Shown in pieces: positions 25,592-33,985 of a DNA stretch of 64,000 nt (positions are counted from its first letter, which is position 1; every line of letters begins with the position of its first letter). The stretch spans positions 109,045-173,044 of the forward strand of contig JARGFT010000003.1 in assembly GCA_029210645.1 (NCBI GenBank). Reading direction: 5' to 3'. Position numbers and translations under genes: made by a program. The notes beneath the pieces were generated by a model. It did no database searches and was not told where the DNA came from. It worked only from the letters and a program-made list of their open reading frames with translations. This DNA is from Anaerosomatales bacterium. Lineage in GTDB: Bacteria; Actinomycetota; Coriobacteriia; Anaerosomatales; SLCP01.

Positions 25592-26484
25592 GATCGGTCG
25601 CCGTCGCGGGCGCTCAGCCAGGCACTCGCGAGGTCTGCCCAGCCCTCGCCACGTTCGCGCCGCGTCACCGCGACGTTGTCGCGGGTGAGCGCCGCCTCGA
25701 CGACGCGCGCGTCATCGAGTGCGTTGGCCACCAGCACGCCGAGCGCGACGGCGTCGGCCATCTCGACATCGGTGGTCGAGTCGCCGATGGCGAGGGCATC
25801 CGCTCTGTTGAGGTCTCGTCGCGCGAGGTCGCGCTCGATCGCGTCGCTCTTGTGCACCCCGTCGGGGATGAGGTGGTAGGCATGCACCTCGGTCACTCCG
25901 AGCAGCGTGTGGCGGGGCGGGTTGATGATACCGTTGTCCACGATGCGAACCGGCAGCTCGAGCGTGTCGAGTACGGCCTGGGCGTCGGCCAGCGGCACGT
26001 TGCCGCGCAGCACGTGGGTGGCCTCGCGATTGAGGTGCCACGGGGCGTGCTCCTCGATCAGCCCGGGAAACTCGCGCCCGAGCAGCCGGAGCGAACCGAC
26101 CCGCGCGATCGCCTCGAATGGTGTCTCACCCTCGCGGATCGCGTCGGGTCCCCACGAGCCGGTGTAGTAGATGGGGGCCTGGCCCCGACCGGGCACGATC
26201 ACGCAGCCGACCTCGGCGATGTAGGAGTCCCAGCCGAGCAGGCGGGAGACCTCCATGAGCTGCCAGCGGTTCCGGCCGGAGCAGAGCACGCAGGTCACTC
26301 CTGCGCGGTTGAGGGCGACTACCGCCTCGGCCGTGGTGAGCGAGGGCGCGCCAGCCGCGTCTGAGAGCAGCCGCGCGCCGGGGCCCAGCAGCGTGCCGTC
26401 GAGATCGGTATACAGGATGCTCGCCCGGCGGAGCGCGTCCGTCGCGAGCGGGTGGGTCTCGAGCGAGGATACGGGTGCGGGCAT
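25588..26484 (-). CDS. HAD-superfamily hydrolase (mannosyl-3-phosphoglycerate phosphatase/Cof-like)
   Basis: 298 residues from ATG 26484, with GGAGGA upstream. HAD motif I is YTDLDGTLLG (~residue 25), motif II is CVLCSGRNRWQLMEV (~68), and motifs III/IV are GDSTTDVEMADAVALGV. A C2-type cap lies between them. This order fits phosphatases of the Cof/MPGP type that act on sugar phosphates or phosphoglycerate derivatives. The substrate is not established. It overlaps the 5-FCL start by 4 nt. Confidence 0.88.
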   Translation of the reverse strand: MPAPVSSLETHPLATDALRRASILYTDLDGTLLGPGARLLSDAAGAPSLTTAEAVVALNRAGVTCVLCSGRNRWQLMEVSRLLGWDSYIAEVGCVIVPGRGQAPIYYTGSWGPDAIREGETPFEAIARVGSLRLLGREFPGLIEEHAPWHLNREATHVLRGNVPLADAQAVLDTLELPVRIVDNGIINPPRHTLLGVTEVHAYHLIPDGVHKSDAIERDLARRDLNRADALAIGDSTTDVEMADAVALGVLVANALDDARVVEAALTRDNVAVTRRERGEGWADLASAWLSARDGDRS

Positions 26485-26598
26485 GGGTTCCTCCGCGGGG
26501 AGCCTGGCGGGCCTCTGCCATTCTATCGCAGGGGCTGGAGCGCGGGTGCGCCACGGCGGCCGAAGCGGCATAATGATGTGCGTACGTTCCCGGGCCGG

Positions 26599-27237
26599 AT
26601 GGCCGACGCAGCTGAAGAACGGTTCGACACCACCATGGTTGACGAGATAGATCTTCCGTATCCGCAGTACCGCTGTCCGACGTGTGCGACGGACCTGCCC
26701 CTTAACGAGGCCCGGATGACGGTCACGTGCGCCGAGCATCAGGCCGCGGACTCGCGAGATTTCACGGTCCGCTCCGCCCGTGCCGGGGACCGTCACGACA
26801 TCGAAGAGATCTGCGATCGCGCGCTCGGCGAGACGGAGATCGACGTCTTCGATCGCACCTTCGACGTGCTGCGTGGCGAGAACCTTATCGCCGAGGCCGA
26901 CGGAGCGCTCATCGGCCTGCTGTCGACCGCGGTGCACGGCGGCGAACTCGTCATCGTGCTGCTCTCGGTCTACCCCGAGCACCAGGGGCAGGGAGTGGGG
27001 GCGGCGTTGCTTCGCGCCGCGGTCGACCTGGCGCGAGACCGGGGTCTGCCCGCCGTCCGCGTCGCCGTCTCCAACGACGACATACCGCTGCTCTACTTCT
27101 ACCAGCGTCACGGTTTCGCCCTGTACGATATCGCCCTCGGGCTGCTGGCAGACCGTGCCGGAGCCGCCGTAGCGGGCTTCTCCGGCATCCCTTCCCGCGA
27201 CGAGGTGCGGCTCCGCCGCTCCGTGTGTGCAGCGTAG
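26599..27237 (+). CDS. GNAT N-acetyltransferase with N-terminal zinc-ribbon-like segment
   Basis: 212 residues from ATG 26599; ATG 26635 is an alternative, and neither has a strong ribosome site. YRCPTCATDLPL and VTCAEH near the N-terminus give C-x2-C...C...H, a likely small zinc site. The GNAT domain follows (~55-185) with the acetyl-CoA loop VYPEHQGQGVGAALLRAAVDLA and VSNDDIPLLYFYQRHGFALYDI. The substrate is unknown. It lies 34 nt upstream of an ABC importer and may belong to that transcript. Confidence 0.85.
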   Translation: MADAAEERFDTTMVDEIDLPYPQYRCPTCATDLPLNEARMTVTCAEHQAADSRDFTVRSARAGDRHDIEEICDRALGETEIDVFDRTFDVLRGENLIAEADGALIGLLSTAVHGGELVIVLLSVYPEHQGQGVGAALLRAAVDLARDRGLPAVRVAVSNDDIPLLYFYQRHGFALYDIALGLLADRAGAAVAGFSGIPSRDEVRLRRSVCAA

Positions 27238-27271
27238 CGCCGTGTCGCAACCCGCAAGGAGGACCTTTCTG

Positions 27272-28258
27272 ATGAACCGCCGATTCGTCGCGGTAGTGTG
27301 CGCGCTTGCACTCGGAACGAGTGCGGTCTCGGGCTGCTCCCCGCAGCAGGAGACTCAGCCCCAGACCACGCCGCGTGTTCCCGAGCCGGTGCCGGTGGTC
27401 ATCGGTACGCTGCCAACCGAGGACATGCTGCCGCTGTGGGTCGCCGAGCAGGAGAGCCTGTTCGCCGAGTACGGGCTGGATTCGGTCGAGATTGTGACCT
27501 TCCAGGCGGTCCAGGAGCGCGATGCAGCGTTCGCTGCGGGCGAGATCAATGCGTTCGCGGGCGACATCATCGCAGCCGCGCAGCTTGAGACGGGTAGCAC
27601 CCCGGTGACCATCGCGACCGTCATGCTCGGCGCCACACCTGCCGAAGGCCGGTTCGGTGTGGTCGCGGCCCCGGACTCGGGCTACACGGATATCGTCGCG
27701 CTCGCAGGCGTGCCGGTTGCCACTTCGGTCAACACCATCGAAGAGTACGTGTTCGATGGCCTGATGCGTCAGGCTGGCGTGCCCGCCGGCGACGTCGCGA
27801 TCGAGGTGGTGGCGACGGTGTCGACGCGCCAGGGACTGCTCATGCGGGGGGAACTCAAGGCCGCTGTGTTGCCCGAGCCGCTGCTCAGCCTTGCCGAGTC
27901 CGAGGGCTCCACGGTGCTTGCCGATGACACGACAGGAGAGAACCTCTCCCAGACGGTTCTCGTGTTCTCCGACGAGTACCTCTCCGAGATCGGCGGCGTG
28001 GATACCATGGCGGCGCTCCTGAAGGTGTGGGACGCCGGCGTCGAGATAGTCAACGCCGATCCGGACGCGTGGCGCGATCTGCTCGTCGAGCAGGCTCGCG
28101 TTCCCGAGCCGATCAAGGACACGTATCGCATCAACGCGTACCCGACCGCCCAGATACCCACCACCGCGCAGATCGACGCCGTGATCGACTGGATGCGGGA
28201 GAAGGACACGCTCCAGCGCGAGATCACGTACGAAGACCTCGTGCTGGTAACGCCGTAG
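27272..28258 (+). CDS. ABC importer substrate-binding lipoprotein (NMT1/ThiY/SsuA-like)
   Basis: 328 residues from ATG 27272, with AAGGAGGA eight nt upstream. The signal peptide ends at a lipobox (VSGC, Cys ~22). The binding domain has VIGTLPTEDMLPLWVAEQESLFAEYGL and GEINAFAGDI, as in NMT1-type periplasmic proteins that carry pyrimidines, sulfonates or nitrate-like ligands. No riboswitch is visible upstream, so thiamine-precursor uptake is not supported directly. First of three coupled transporter genes. Confidence 0.9.
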   Translation: MNRRFVAVVCALALGTSAVSGCSPQQETQPQTTPRVPEPVPVVIGTLPTEDMLPLWVAEQESLFAEYGLDSVEIVTFQAVQERDAAFAAGEINAFAGDIIAAAQLETGSTPVTIATVMLGATPAEGRFGVVAAPDSGYTDIVALAGVPVATSVNTIEEYVFDGLMRQAGVPAGDVAIEVVATVSTRQGLLMRGELKAAVLPEPLLSLAESEGSTVLADDTTGENLSQTVLVFSDEYLSEIGGVDTMAALLKVWDAGVEIVNADPDAWRDLLVEQARVPEPIKDTYRINAYPTAQIPTTAQIDAVIDWMREKDTLQREITYEDLVLVTP

Positions 28259-28268
28259 GGAGGCGCAC

Positions 28269-29078
28269 GTGGCCGGGCTCGTTGCCGAAGCAGTTTCGCT
28301 CACCTATACGGGCGTCGGTCGGGACACCGTCGCACTCGATCGCCTCGACCTGAACGTCGCCGACGGAGAGCCCGTTGCTGTCATCGGCCCCTCGGGCTGC
28401 GGGAAGTCGACTCTGCTGCTGCTTGCCTCCGGCTTGCTCCAACCGGACTCCGGCACCTTGCGGGTCGGTGGAGCGCGAGTGGCAGGACCGCGTCTGGCGA
28501 CCGCGCTTATCCTGCAGGACTTCGGGCTCCTGCCCTGGAAGACCGTCCTTCACAACGCAGCTCTCGGGCTTGAGGTCCGGCGCGTGCCTCGTGCAGAGCG
28601 ACGCGAGCGCGTCATGACCTCGCTCGCCCGCGTAGGCCTCGCGGAGTTCGTCGACTCCTACCCCGGTGAGCTCTCGGGTGGCATGCGCCAGCGCCTGGCG
28701 GTGGCCAGAGCACTTGCGCTCGACGCCGATCTCCTGCTGATGGACGAACCGCTCTCCGCGCTCGATGCGCTCACCCGCGAGGACCTCCAGGACCTGCTGC
28801 TCGAGCTGTGGCGTCAGCGGAGGCACACCTGCGTGCTCGTGACCCACTCGATCGAAGAAGCGGTCTTCCTCGGACGGCGCGTCATCGTGCTCTCACCCAG
28901 ACCCGGGCGGGTCGCTTCCGTGGTCGACAATCCGCGGATGGGGGAGCCGGGATACCGATCCACGCCGGAGTTCTACGAGCGCTGCGCCGAGCTTCGCACG
29001 CTGCTCGCCGAGGAGGGGGCTGTCGGCGGCCTGGTAGACCGGGAGACCGGCCTCATCGAGGCTGGTGAGCACCGGTGA
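28269..29078 (+). CDS. ABC importer ATP-binding protein (SsuB/TauB/ThiZ-like)
   Basis: 269 residues from GTG 28269, preceded by GGAGG. Walker A is GPSGCGKST, the Q-loop is LILQDFGLLPWKTV, the signature is LSGGMRQRLAVARAL, Walker B is LLLMDEPLSALD, and the H-loop is VTHSIEEA. LSPRPGRVASVVDN is typical of the nitrate/sulfonate/taurine importer branch. It powers the neighbouring permease. It overlaps the permease start by 4 nt. Confidence 0.95.
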   Translation: MAGLVAEAVSLTYTGVGRDTVALDRLDLNVADGEPVAVIGPSGCGKSTLLLLASGLLQPDSGTLRVGGARVAGPRLATALILQDFGLLPWKTVLHNAALGLEVRRVPRAERRERVMTSLARVGLAEFVDSYPGELSGGMRQRLAVARALALDADLLLMDEPLSALDALTREDLQDLLLELWRQRRHTCVLVTHSIEEAVFLGRRVIVLSPRPGRVASVVDNPRMGEPGYRSTPEFYERCAELRTLLAEEGAVGGLVDRETGLIEAGEHR

Positions 29079-29830
29079 GCGGGTGGGGCCGCAAGGTCGT
29101 CGGCTACCTCGGTGCCGTCGCCGCGATCCTCGTATTCTGGCAGCTTGCCGCGCTCGCGCTGGACTCGAGCGCGCTCCCCGGGCCGGTGCCCGCGCTCACG
29201 GCGTTCTTCTCTGCGTTCGGGAGCGAGCTGGCTCCGCATCTCGCCGTGAGCACGTGGCGGGTGGTGGCCGCGACTGCGTTCGGCACGGTGCTCGCCGTCC
29301 CGCTCGGCCTGGTGCTTGGCCGCTCTCCGCGTGCCGATGCAGTTGCCGCGCCCCTCATATTCCTGACCTACCCGATCCCGAAGGTGGTGTTCCTGCCGGT
29401 TCTGCTCGTCATCCTCGGCCTCGGGGATGCCAGCAAGATCGTGCTCATCACGCTCATCATCTTCTTCCAGCTGCTCGTCACAGCGCGAGATGCGGCCCGC
29501 GCGATCCCGGCAGGCTCGGTGCTCTCGGTCCGCTCGCTCGGTGCGGGGAGGATCGACGTGTTCCGCCACGTCGTCGTGCCCGCCTCCCTTCCCGACATCT
29601 TCACCGCGCTCCGCATCGGTACCGGCACCGCGGTCGCGGTGCTCTTCCTCGCCGAGTCGATCGGGGGTACGACGGGTCTGGGCTACTACATCGTCGATGC
29701 CTGGGGCCGCCTCGCCTACGACGCGATGTTCGCGGGTATCCTCGGCATGGCTCTGCTCGGAGTGGTCATCTACGAGCTGCTCGAGGTCGCGGAGGCGCGC
29801 CTGTGCCGCTGGACACGCGTCGAACGATAG
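29075..29830 (+). CDS. ABC importer permease (SsuC/TauC/ThiX-like)
   Basis: 251 residues from GTG 29075 (GTGA overlap). It has six membrane helices and the cytosolic coupling region ARDAARAIPAGSVLSVRSLGAGRIDVFRHVVVPASLPDIF, which contains the EAA-type loop. This is the BPD-transp-1 family used by sulfonate, taurine, nitrate and pyrimidine importers. With the lipoprotein and ATPase it forms a complete importer. The ligand is unknown. Confidence 0.94.
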   Translation: MSGWGRKVVGYLGAVAAILVFWQLAALALDSSALPGPVPALTAFFSAFGSELAPHLAVSTWRVVAATAFGTVLAVPLGLVLGRSPRADAVAAPLIFLTYPIPKVVFLPVLLVILGLGDASKIVLITLIIFFQLLVTARDAARAIPAGSVLSVRSLGAGRIDVFRHVVVPASLPDIFTALRIGTGTAVAVLFLAESIGGTTGLGYYIVDAWGRLAYDAMFAGILGMALLGVVIYELLEVAEARLCRWTRVER

Positions 29831-29906
29831 CCGCTCTCACGTGTCGGTGAGCCGCGTCAGGGGAATGCATCCCTATGTGACCTGACGACCGCGGGAGGCG
29901 GGAGCC

Positions 29907-30536
29907 ATGTACCGGGACCGACACGATGCCGGACGCCGGCTTGCCGAGGAACTCGTCCGTTTCGCCGGCGATGAGGACGTCGTGGTGCTCGGGATTCCCC
30001 GCGGCGGTGTGATCGTCGGTGGCGAGATCGCCGGTCGGCTGGACCTGGCGCTCGACGTCGTTGTCGCGAGTAAGATCGGAGCGCCGCACAATGCCGAGTA
30101 CGCGATCGGTGCTGTGGACGCGGACGGACGAGTGACACCCAACCCGCAGGCTGGCTATGACGCCGGCGAGCTCGAGCACCTCGCGCGTCCGGTTCGCGAC
30201 AAGATCCGTCGCCGGATCGAGCTCTACCGTGGCGGCGAGGAGCCTCTCGACCTCGAGGGCGCGACGGCTATCGTGACAGACGACGGTATCGCCACCGGGC
30301 TCACCGCTCTGGCGGCTGTCCGCTACGTGCGGGCACAGGGCGTCGACCGCATCGTGCTCGCCGTGCCGGTGATCGCATCCGGTACGATGCCGGCGTTCGA
30401 GCGGGAAGTCGACGAGATCGTGGCACCGGAGCAGCCCACACACTTCATGGCAGTGGGCCAGTTCTACCGTAACTTCCCTCAGACGAGCGACGACGAGGTT
30501 CTCGAGGTGCTGCGCGAGTTCGGGTACGGGGACTAG
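29907..30536 (+). CDS. Phosphoribosyltransferase-domain protein
   Basis: 209 residues from ATG 29907, with GGGAGGCGGGAG upstream. The type I PRTase fold shows VVVLGIPRGGVIVGGEIA (PPi loop region), SKIGAPHNAEYAIGAV and the PRPP-binding VTDDGIATGLTALAAV. The family of uncharacterised PRTases includes proteins with hydrolase partners; no such domain is fused here. The substrate base is unknown. A strong hairpin terminator follows. Confidence 0.9.
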   Translation: MYRDRHDAGRRLAEELVRFAGDEDVVVLGIPRGGVIVGGEIAGRLDLALDVVVASKIGAPHNAEYAIGAVDADGRVTPNPQAGYDAGELEHLARPVRDKIRRRIELYRGGEEPLDLEGATAIVTDDGIATGLTALAAVRYVRAQGVDRIVLAVPVIASGTMPAFEREVDEIVAPEQPTHFMAVGQFYRNFPQTSDDEVLEVLREFGYGD

Positions 30537-30591
30537 CAGGGCTGTCGTGCCTGCCGCTAGCGCTGTGACCTACAGACACTCCCCGGACGCC

Positions 30592-30620
30592 AAGAGGCCG
30601 CCCCCTCGGGGCGGCCTCTT
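30592..30620. terminator. Bidirectional hairpin terminator
   Basis: A perfect 13-bp stem (30592-30604 with 30608-30620) and a three-nt loop lie between the convergent phosphoribosyltransferase and LPxTG protein genes. A-rich on one arm and T-rich on the other, so it could work on both strands. Confidence 0.8.
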
Positions 30621-30641
30621 CACGGTCGTGATCGTGCATCT

Positions 30642-31844
30642 CTAACGTGCCCTGCGGAAGGCCAACCTTCTCGTGCCAAGTCCGGCTAGCGCGGCCCACG
30701 TCGCTATCCACAGCAGGTGGGAACGGTTGTCACCGGTGTACGGAAGGTAGGGCTCCATGATGACCGTGACCTTCTCCTCGGTGAACGGAAGGAACGGTTC
30801 CTCGGGCTCCGGAGTGGGCTCGGGTTCGGGTTCCGGTTCGGGCTCGGGTTCCGGTTCCGGTTCGGGCTCGGGTTCCGGTTCGGGCTCGGGTTCCGGTTCG
30901 GGCTCGGGTTCCGGTTCCGGCTCGTCGTCCCAGGCCACGTGGCTCAGAACGAGCTTCCCGACGCCGACACTCTCAACGAGAGCTGCTGCGCCAAGGAGCA
31001 CGTCGTGATCGGAGGTCCCGACGAAGAAGTGCTGTGTCGAGCCGTTTCCCACCGGCCTGCCGATCGCTGTCACCTCGCCCGCACCTTGGAAGGTGGCGGT
31101 CAGATGAGCGGGTGCGGTCCCGTGGTCCAGTCCGTTCAGTACGAAGTGCCACACGACCACATCGGTCAGTCCCCCTGTTTCATCTGGTTCGTTGCCGAAT
31201 GTCCGGCTGTCCGTGCCCACGTGAGGGCTGTGGAGCAGCACGGTTATCGGCGACTCGGCGGAGACCCACACGGTCTTCTTGCTCGGGGCTTGTCCCTCGT
31301 TCTCTGCGGGCTTCGGTGGCGCTTCGGCTGCCGGGGTCTTTGGCTTCTTCGACTCGGCGGGCTTCTCTGAAGTCTCCTTCTCCTTGGGTGCCGACGGCTG
31401 CTCCGGCTTCGTAGCCTGCGAAGCCGTCTTCCACGACACGTGGCCCAGTACCAGTTTGCCCCCGCGGTTGCTCGCCGCGACCACTGACGCGCCGAGAAGC
31501 TGGTCATGGCCGGGGGTCCCTACGTAGAAGTGCTGCGTGGACCCGTTGCCGGCCGGCCGGCCGGTGGCCGACCGCTGCCCTGCTCCCTTGAACGTGACGG
31601 TGAGCTGGGCGGGCGCAGTGCCCCGATCGAGACCGTTCACAACGAAGTACCACACGACCTCATCGCTCGAACCTCCGGTAGCCGACCCCCTCTGGAATGT
31701 CTCGCTGCTTGCGCCGACATGGGGGCCGTGGAGTGAGATGGTTACCGGCCCTGCAGCTCCGCTCTTCTCGCTCGCGAGTGCGGTCTGGGCGCCAAACAGG
31801 AGGACAAGCCCGACGAGGAGGGACAGGATGATCCCCCTCTTCAT
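30642..31844 (-). CDS. LPxTG-anchored surface protein with duplicated domain and EP tract
   Basis: 400 residues. A Sec signal peptide (residues 1-25, ending ALAS) is followed by two copies of a ~110-residue domain (about 32-140 and 195-305). Both copies share the LHGPHVG/LHSPHVG start, [20 protein letters not shown] and [23 protein letters not shown] Lys/Glu/Pro-rich linker joins them. After copy two comes a run of 18 Glu-Pro pairs, then LPYTG, a membrane helix and an Arg-rich tail: a sortase sorting signal. A second, degenerate-looking LPFTE lies 17 residues before LPYTG. No sortase gene is visible in the window. The ligand is unknown. Confidence 0.88.
   Translation of the reverse strand: MKRGIILSLLVGLVLLFGAQTALASEKSGAAGPVTISLHGPHVGASSETFQRGSATGGSSDEVVWYFVVNGLDRGTAPAQLTVTFKGAGQRSATGRPAGNGSTQHFYVGTPGHDQLLGASVVAASNRGGKLVLGHVSWKTASQATKPEQPSAPKEKETSEKPAESKKPKTPAAEAPPKPAENEGQAPSKKTVWVSAESPITVLLHSPHVGTDSRTFGNEPDETGGLTDVVVWHFVLNGLDHGTAPAHLTATFQGAGEVTAIGRPVGNGSTQHFFVGTSDHDVLLGAAALVESVGVGKLVLSHVAWDDEPEPEPEPEPEPEPEPEPEPEPEPEPEPEPEPEPEPTPEPEEPFLPFTEEKVTVIMEPYLPYTGDNRSHLLWIATWAALAGLGTRRLAFRRAR
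30816..30923. repeat. Low-complexity repeat encoding 18 Glu-Pro pairs
   Basis: 108 nt of alternating Glu and Pro codons, built from imperfect 12- and 18-nt units (combinations of GGTTCC and GGCTCG in plus orientation). It encodes a rigid, acidic, wall-spanning spacer. The region is prone to slippage, so length may vary between strains. Confidence 0.9.
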
Positions 31845-32193
31845 GGCGTATCGCCTCGCAATCTTCGCTTGTCAAAGTACAGGGCGCACGTGTGTGCGCA
31901 GGCATGCCCGCGTGTCACGACGCGCGTCTGCTGCGAGTAGCTGCGAAAGCGCCGCCGCACCTGACGTGGATGCCCCGCTCCGCTCCGCTGTGGTACTAGG
32001 CAAGGCAGGCATCTGTATCGTCACATGTGCGCGGCACGACTGTGAGTGCCCCGTTTGCGCTGTCACGCACCCCGATCACCATGAATCGACGACCCGTGTG
32101 CCCGCGACACGCCGCATACTTCTTGTTCCCACTTCCTGGAGGAACAATGCGGTTAGCGCCCATCATTCTCGGGGTTGAGGGAGAAACGAAGAA
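31845..32193. other. Intergenic region, no gene seen
   Basis: About 350 nt upstream of the LPxTG protein gene and downstream of tRNA-Arg (minus strand). Open frames here have no homology-like features and no ribosome sites. It presumably holds the promoter of the surface protein gene, which I cannot place with confidence. Confidence 0.5.
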
Positions 32194-32222
32194 GGCAGGC
32201 GGCCCTCCAGAGGCTGCCTGCC
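32194..32222 (-). terminator. Rho-independent terminator of tRNA-Arg
   Basis: An 11-bp stem with one wobble (32194-32204 with 32212-32222) and a seven-nt loop lies 14 nt downstream of the tRNA 3' end. On the minus strand it is followed by TTCTTCGTTTC. Confidence 0.75.
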
Positions 32223-32235
32223 CGGTAGCGTGCAA

Positions 32236-32311
32236 TGGTGCCCCCGGCAGGATTCGAACCTGCGACACCAGGTTTAGGAAACCTGTGCTCTATCCCCTGA
32301 GCTACGGAGGC
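32236..32311 (-). tRNA. tRNA-Arg (anticodon CCT)
   Basis: A 76-nt cloverleaf: acceptor GCCTCCG with CGGGGGC, D-stem GCTC/GAGC, anticodon stem CAGGT/ACCTG with loop TTCCTAA (anticodon CCT), five-nt variable loop, T-stem GCAGG/CCTGC with TTCGAAT. Discriminator A and an encoded CCA end. A TAGAAT -10-like element lies on the minus strand 10 nt upstream (32322-32327). Confidence 0.97.
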
Positions 32312-32419
32312 GTGCCAGAGGATTCTAGCACGGGGATTGGCGTCCGGGCATGACACGACAGGCAGCGAGCAGTGTCGGATGGGGACATACCCAGGGACGT
32401 CTCGTGAAATAGCGAAGTC

Positions 32420-33474
32420 ATGAAGCGCGGAACTCTGGTCGGCCTCCTAATCGTCCTGGCGGTCCTCGTGGGAGCAACTGCCGTCTGGTACCTGTCGGGT
32501 GCGGAGGATGACCCTGCGGCCGACCTGCCAGAGGAGGTCTACCACTGGCCGCTCACCGGCGAGGTCGCTCCCGACGCGGACAGCATCCGGACCCGTGTCG
32601 TATCGGTCAAGGTCGAGAACTCGGCGACCGCTCGACCCCAGGCCGGCCTGGCCGAGGCGGATGTCGTCTACGAGACCATCTCCGAGGGAGGAATCCCCCG
32701 GTTCAACGTGCTGTTCCACTCGTCGCTGCCCGATCGCGTGGGGCCGGTGCGCGGCGCGCGCCTCTCCGACTCCTATCTCGTCCCGCAGTACGGTGCGCTC
32801 TTCGCCTACTCGGGAGCGAACGAGACCACCCGGCAGCGCATCCGGGCGGCCGGGATCGACGATCTGGGCATGGAGAGCCATCCGGTCCTCTACGAACGGG
32901 ACTCAACACGCTCGGCGCCCCACAACGTGTTCACGAGCACGGCTGCCTTCCAGGGTGCGGCAGGTGACGCGGGCTTCATGACCGTGGTCGCGCCACGAGG
33001 GTTCCTCTTTGGCGACGTGCCCGGTTCCGACGCCACTGATGCTGACGAGGCTGCCTCCGGGACGCAGGCGCCCCCGCGAGTCAGGTGGCGATCCCGTTCG
33101 CCGGCGGCAACGACGTGGTGTGGGCATGGGATGAGTCGGCTGGAGGATGGCTGCGCGAGGTTGGTGGCGCGCCGCATGCAGACGAGGACGCCGAGCAGCC
33201 CTACCGGGCGGCCAATGTCATCATCATGTACGCCGAGATGCGCGAGACCGACATGCGCGATGCCGCTGGTTCGGTGGTGCTCGACATCCGCCTCGATGGC
33301 TCCGGTGAAGCGGTGGTGCTGCGCGACGGGCGCCGCTACGATCTGCGATGGGCGGCCTCGGACGAAGCGCCTCCCCGGTTCGAGGACGCAGAAGGAGAGC
33401 CGTTCCCGCTTGCAGTGGGCACGACGTGGATCTAGGCAGTGCCGCCGGGTCACAACGTGACGTTCGTCCAGTAG
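32420..33474 (+). pseudogene. DUF3048 (YerB-like) protein gene with frameshift and premature stop
   Basis: The N-terminal ~220 residues read in one frame from ATG 32420: a membrane helix at ~6-24, then WPLTGEV, KVENSATARPQAGLAEADVVYE and GPVRGARLSDSYLVPQYGALFAYSGA. This is the DUF3048 pattern of YerB-type lipoproteins. Near a run of five C (33071-33075) the homology moves to the -1 frame (SQVAIPFAGGNDVVWAWDES...). The new frame meets TAG at 33433-33435 right after GTTWI, although the same frame continues as AVPPGHNVTFVQ to a stop at 33472, matching the family's TWIQ-VP tail. So there is one apparent base loss and one CAG-to-TAG change. It may be a pseudogene or contain sequence error. Confidence 0.8.
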
Positions 33475-33520
33475 GAGCCAGCATGCCGGTGACCCCAAAC
33501 GCGTGCGCTACACTCGGCTG

Positions 33521-33976
33521 ATGACACCCACAATCTTCATAGATGCCGACGCGTGCCCGGTGACCCGCGATGCGCTCACGGTCGCGCGTGCCAGGAAGCT
33601 CCCGGTCGTGATGGTTGCCAACGCGACGCAGAACCTCTCCCGCTACGCCGATCGACCGGGCGTCGATTGCGTGCAGGTCAGCGGGGGGCGCGATGCGGCG
33701 GACTTCGCGATCGTCGAGCGAATCTCAGCCGGTGACGTGGTTGTCACCGGCGACATCGGGCTGGCCGCGATGGTGCTCGGTCGCGGCGCGCGGGCGATCA
33801 GCCCCCGGGGACGGGTGTTCTCGATGGCGACCATCGACATGGAGCTCGCGGTGCGCCATGCCGAGCAGCGGCACCGGAGGGCAGGCGGGCGTACGAAGGG
33901 CCCCGCGCCCTTTGAAGACGAGGACCGGGAGCACTTCCACGCGTCGCTCACGCGGATGCTCGGAGAAGCTCCCTAG
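33521..33976 (+). CDS. UPF0178 (YaiI/YqxD) PIN-like protein
   Basis: 151 residues from ATG 33521; GTG 33503 is an alternative. UPF0178 signatures: IFIDADACPVTRDAL, VSGGRDAADFAIVERI, GDVVVTGDIGLAAMVLGRGARAISPRG. The conserved acidic residues resemble a PIN-like nuclease active site, but no activity is established for the family. There is no clear ribosome site; TACACT seven nt upstream of the ATG raises the possibility of a leaderless message. It ends nine nt before the convergent kinase gene. Confidence 0.92.
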   Translation: MTPTIFIDADACPVTRDALTVARARKLPVVMVANATQNLSRYADRPGVDCVQVSGGRDAADFAIVERISAGDVVVTGDIGLAAMVLGRGARAISPRGRVFSMATIDMELAVRHAEQRHRRAGGRTKGPAPFEDEDREHFHASLTRMLGEAP

Positions 33977-33985
33977 GAGGACCGA

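Noticed and set aside
30757-31008. A plus-strand frame rich in Gly-Ser repeats
   Set aside because: It is the antisense reading of the Glu-Pro tract, with no independent support.
31870-31875. A perfect TTGACA on the minus strand upstream of the LPxTG gene
   Set aside because: The spacing would place the -10 and transcription start at the start codon, with a poor -10 (GATACG); the evidence is too weak.
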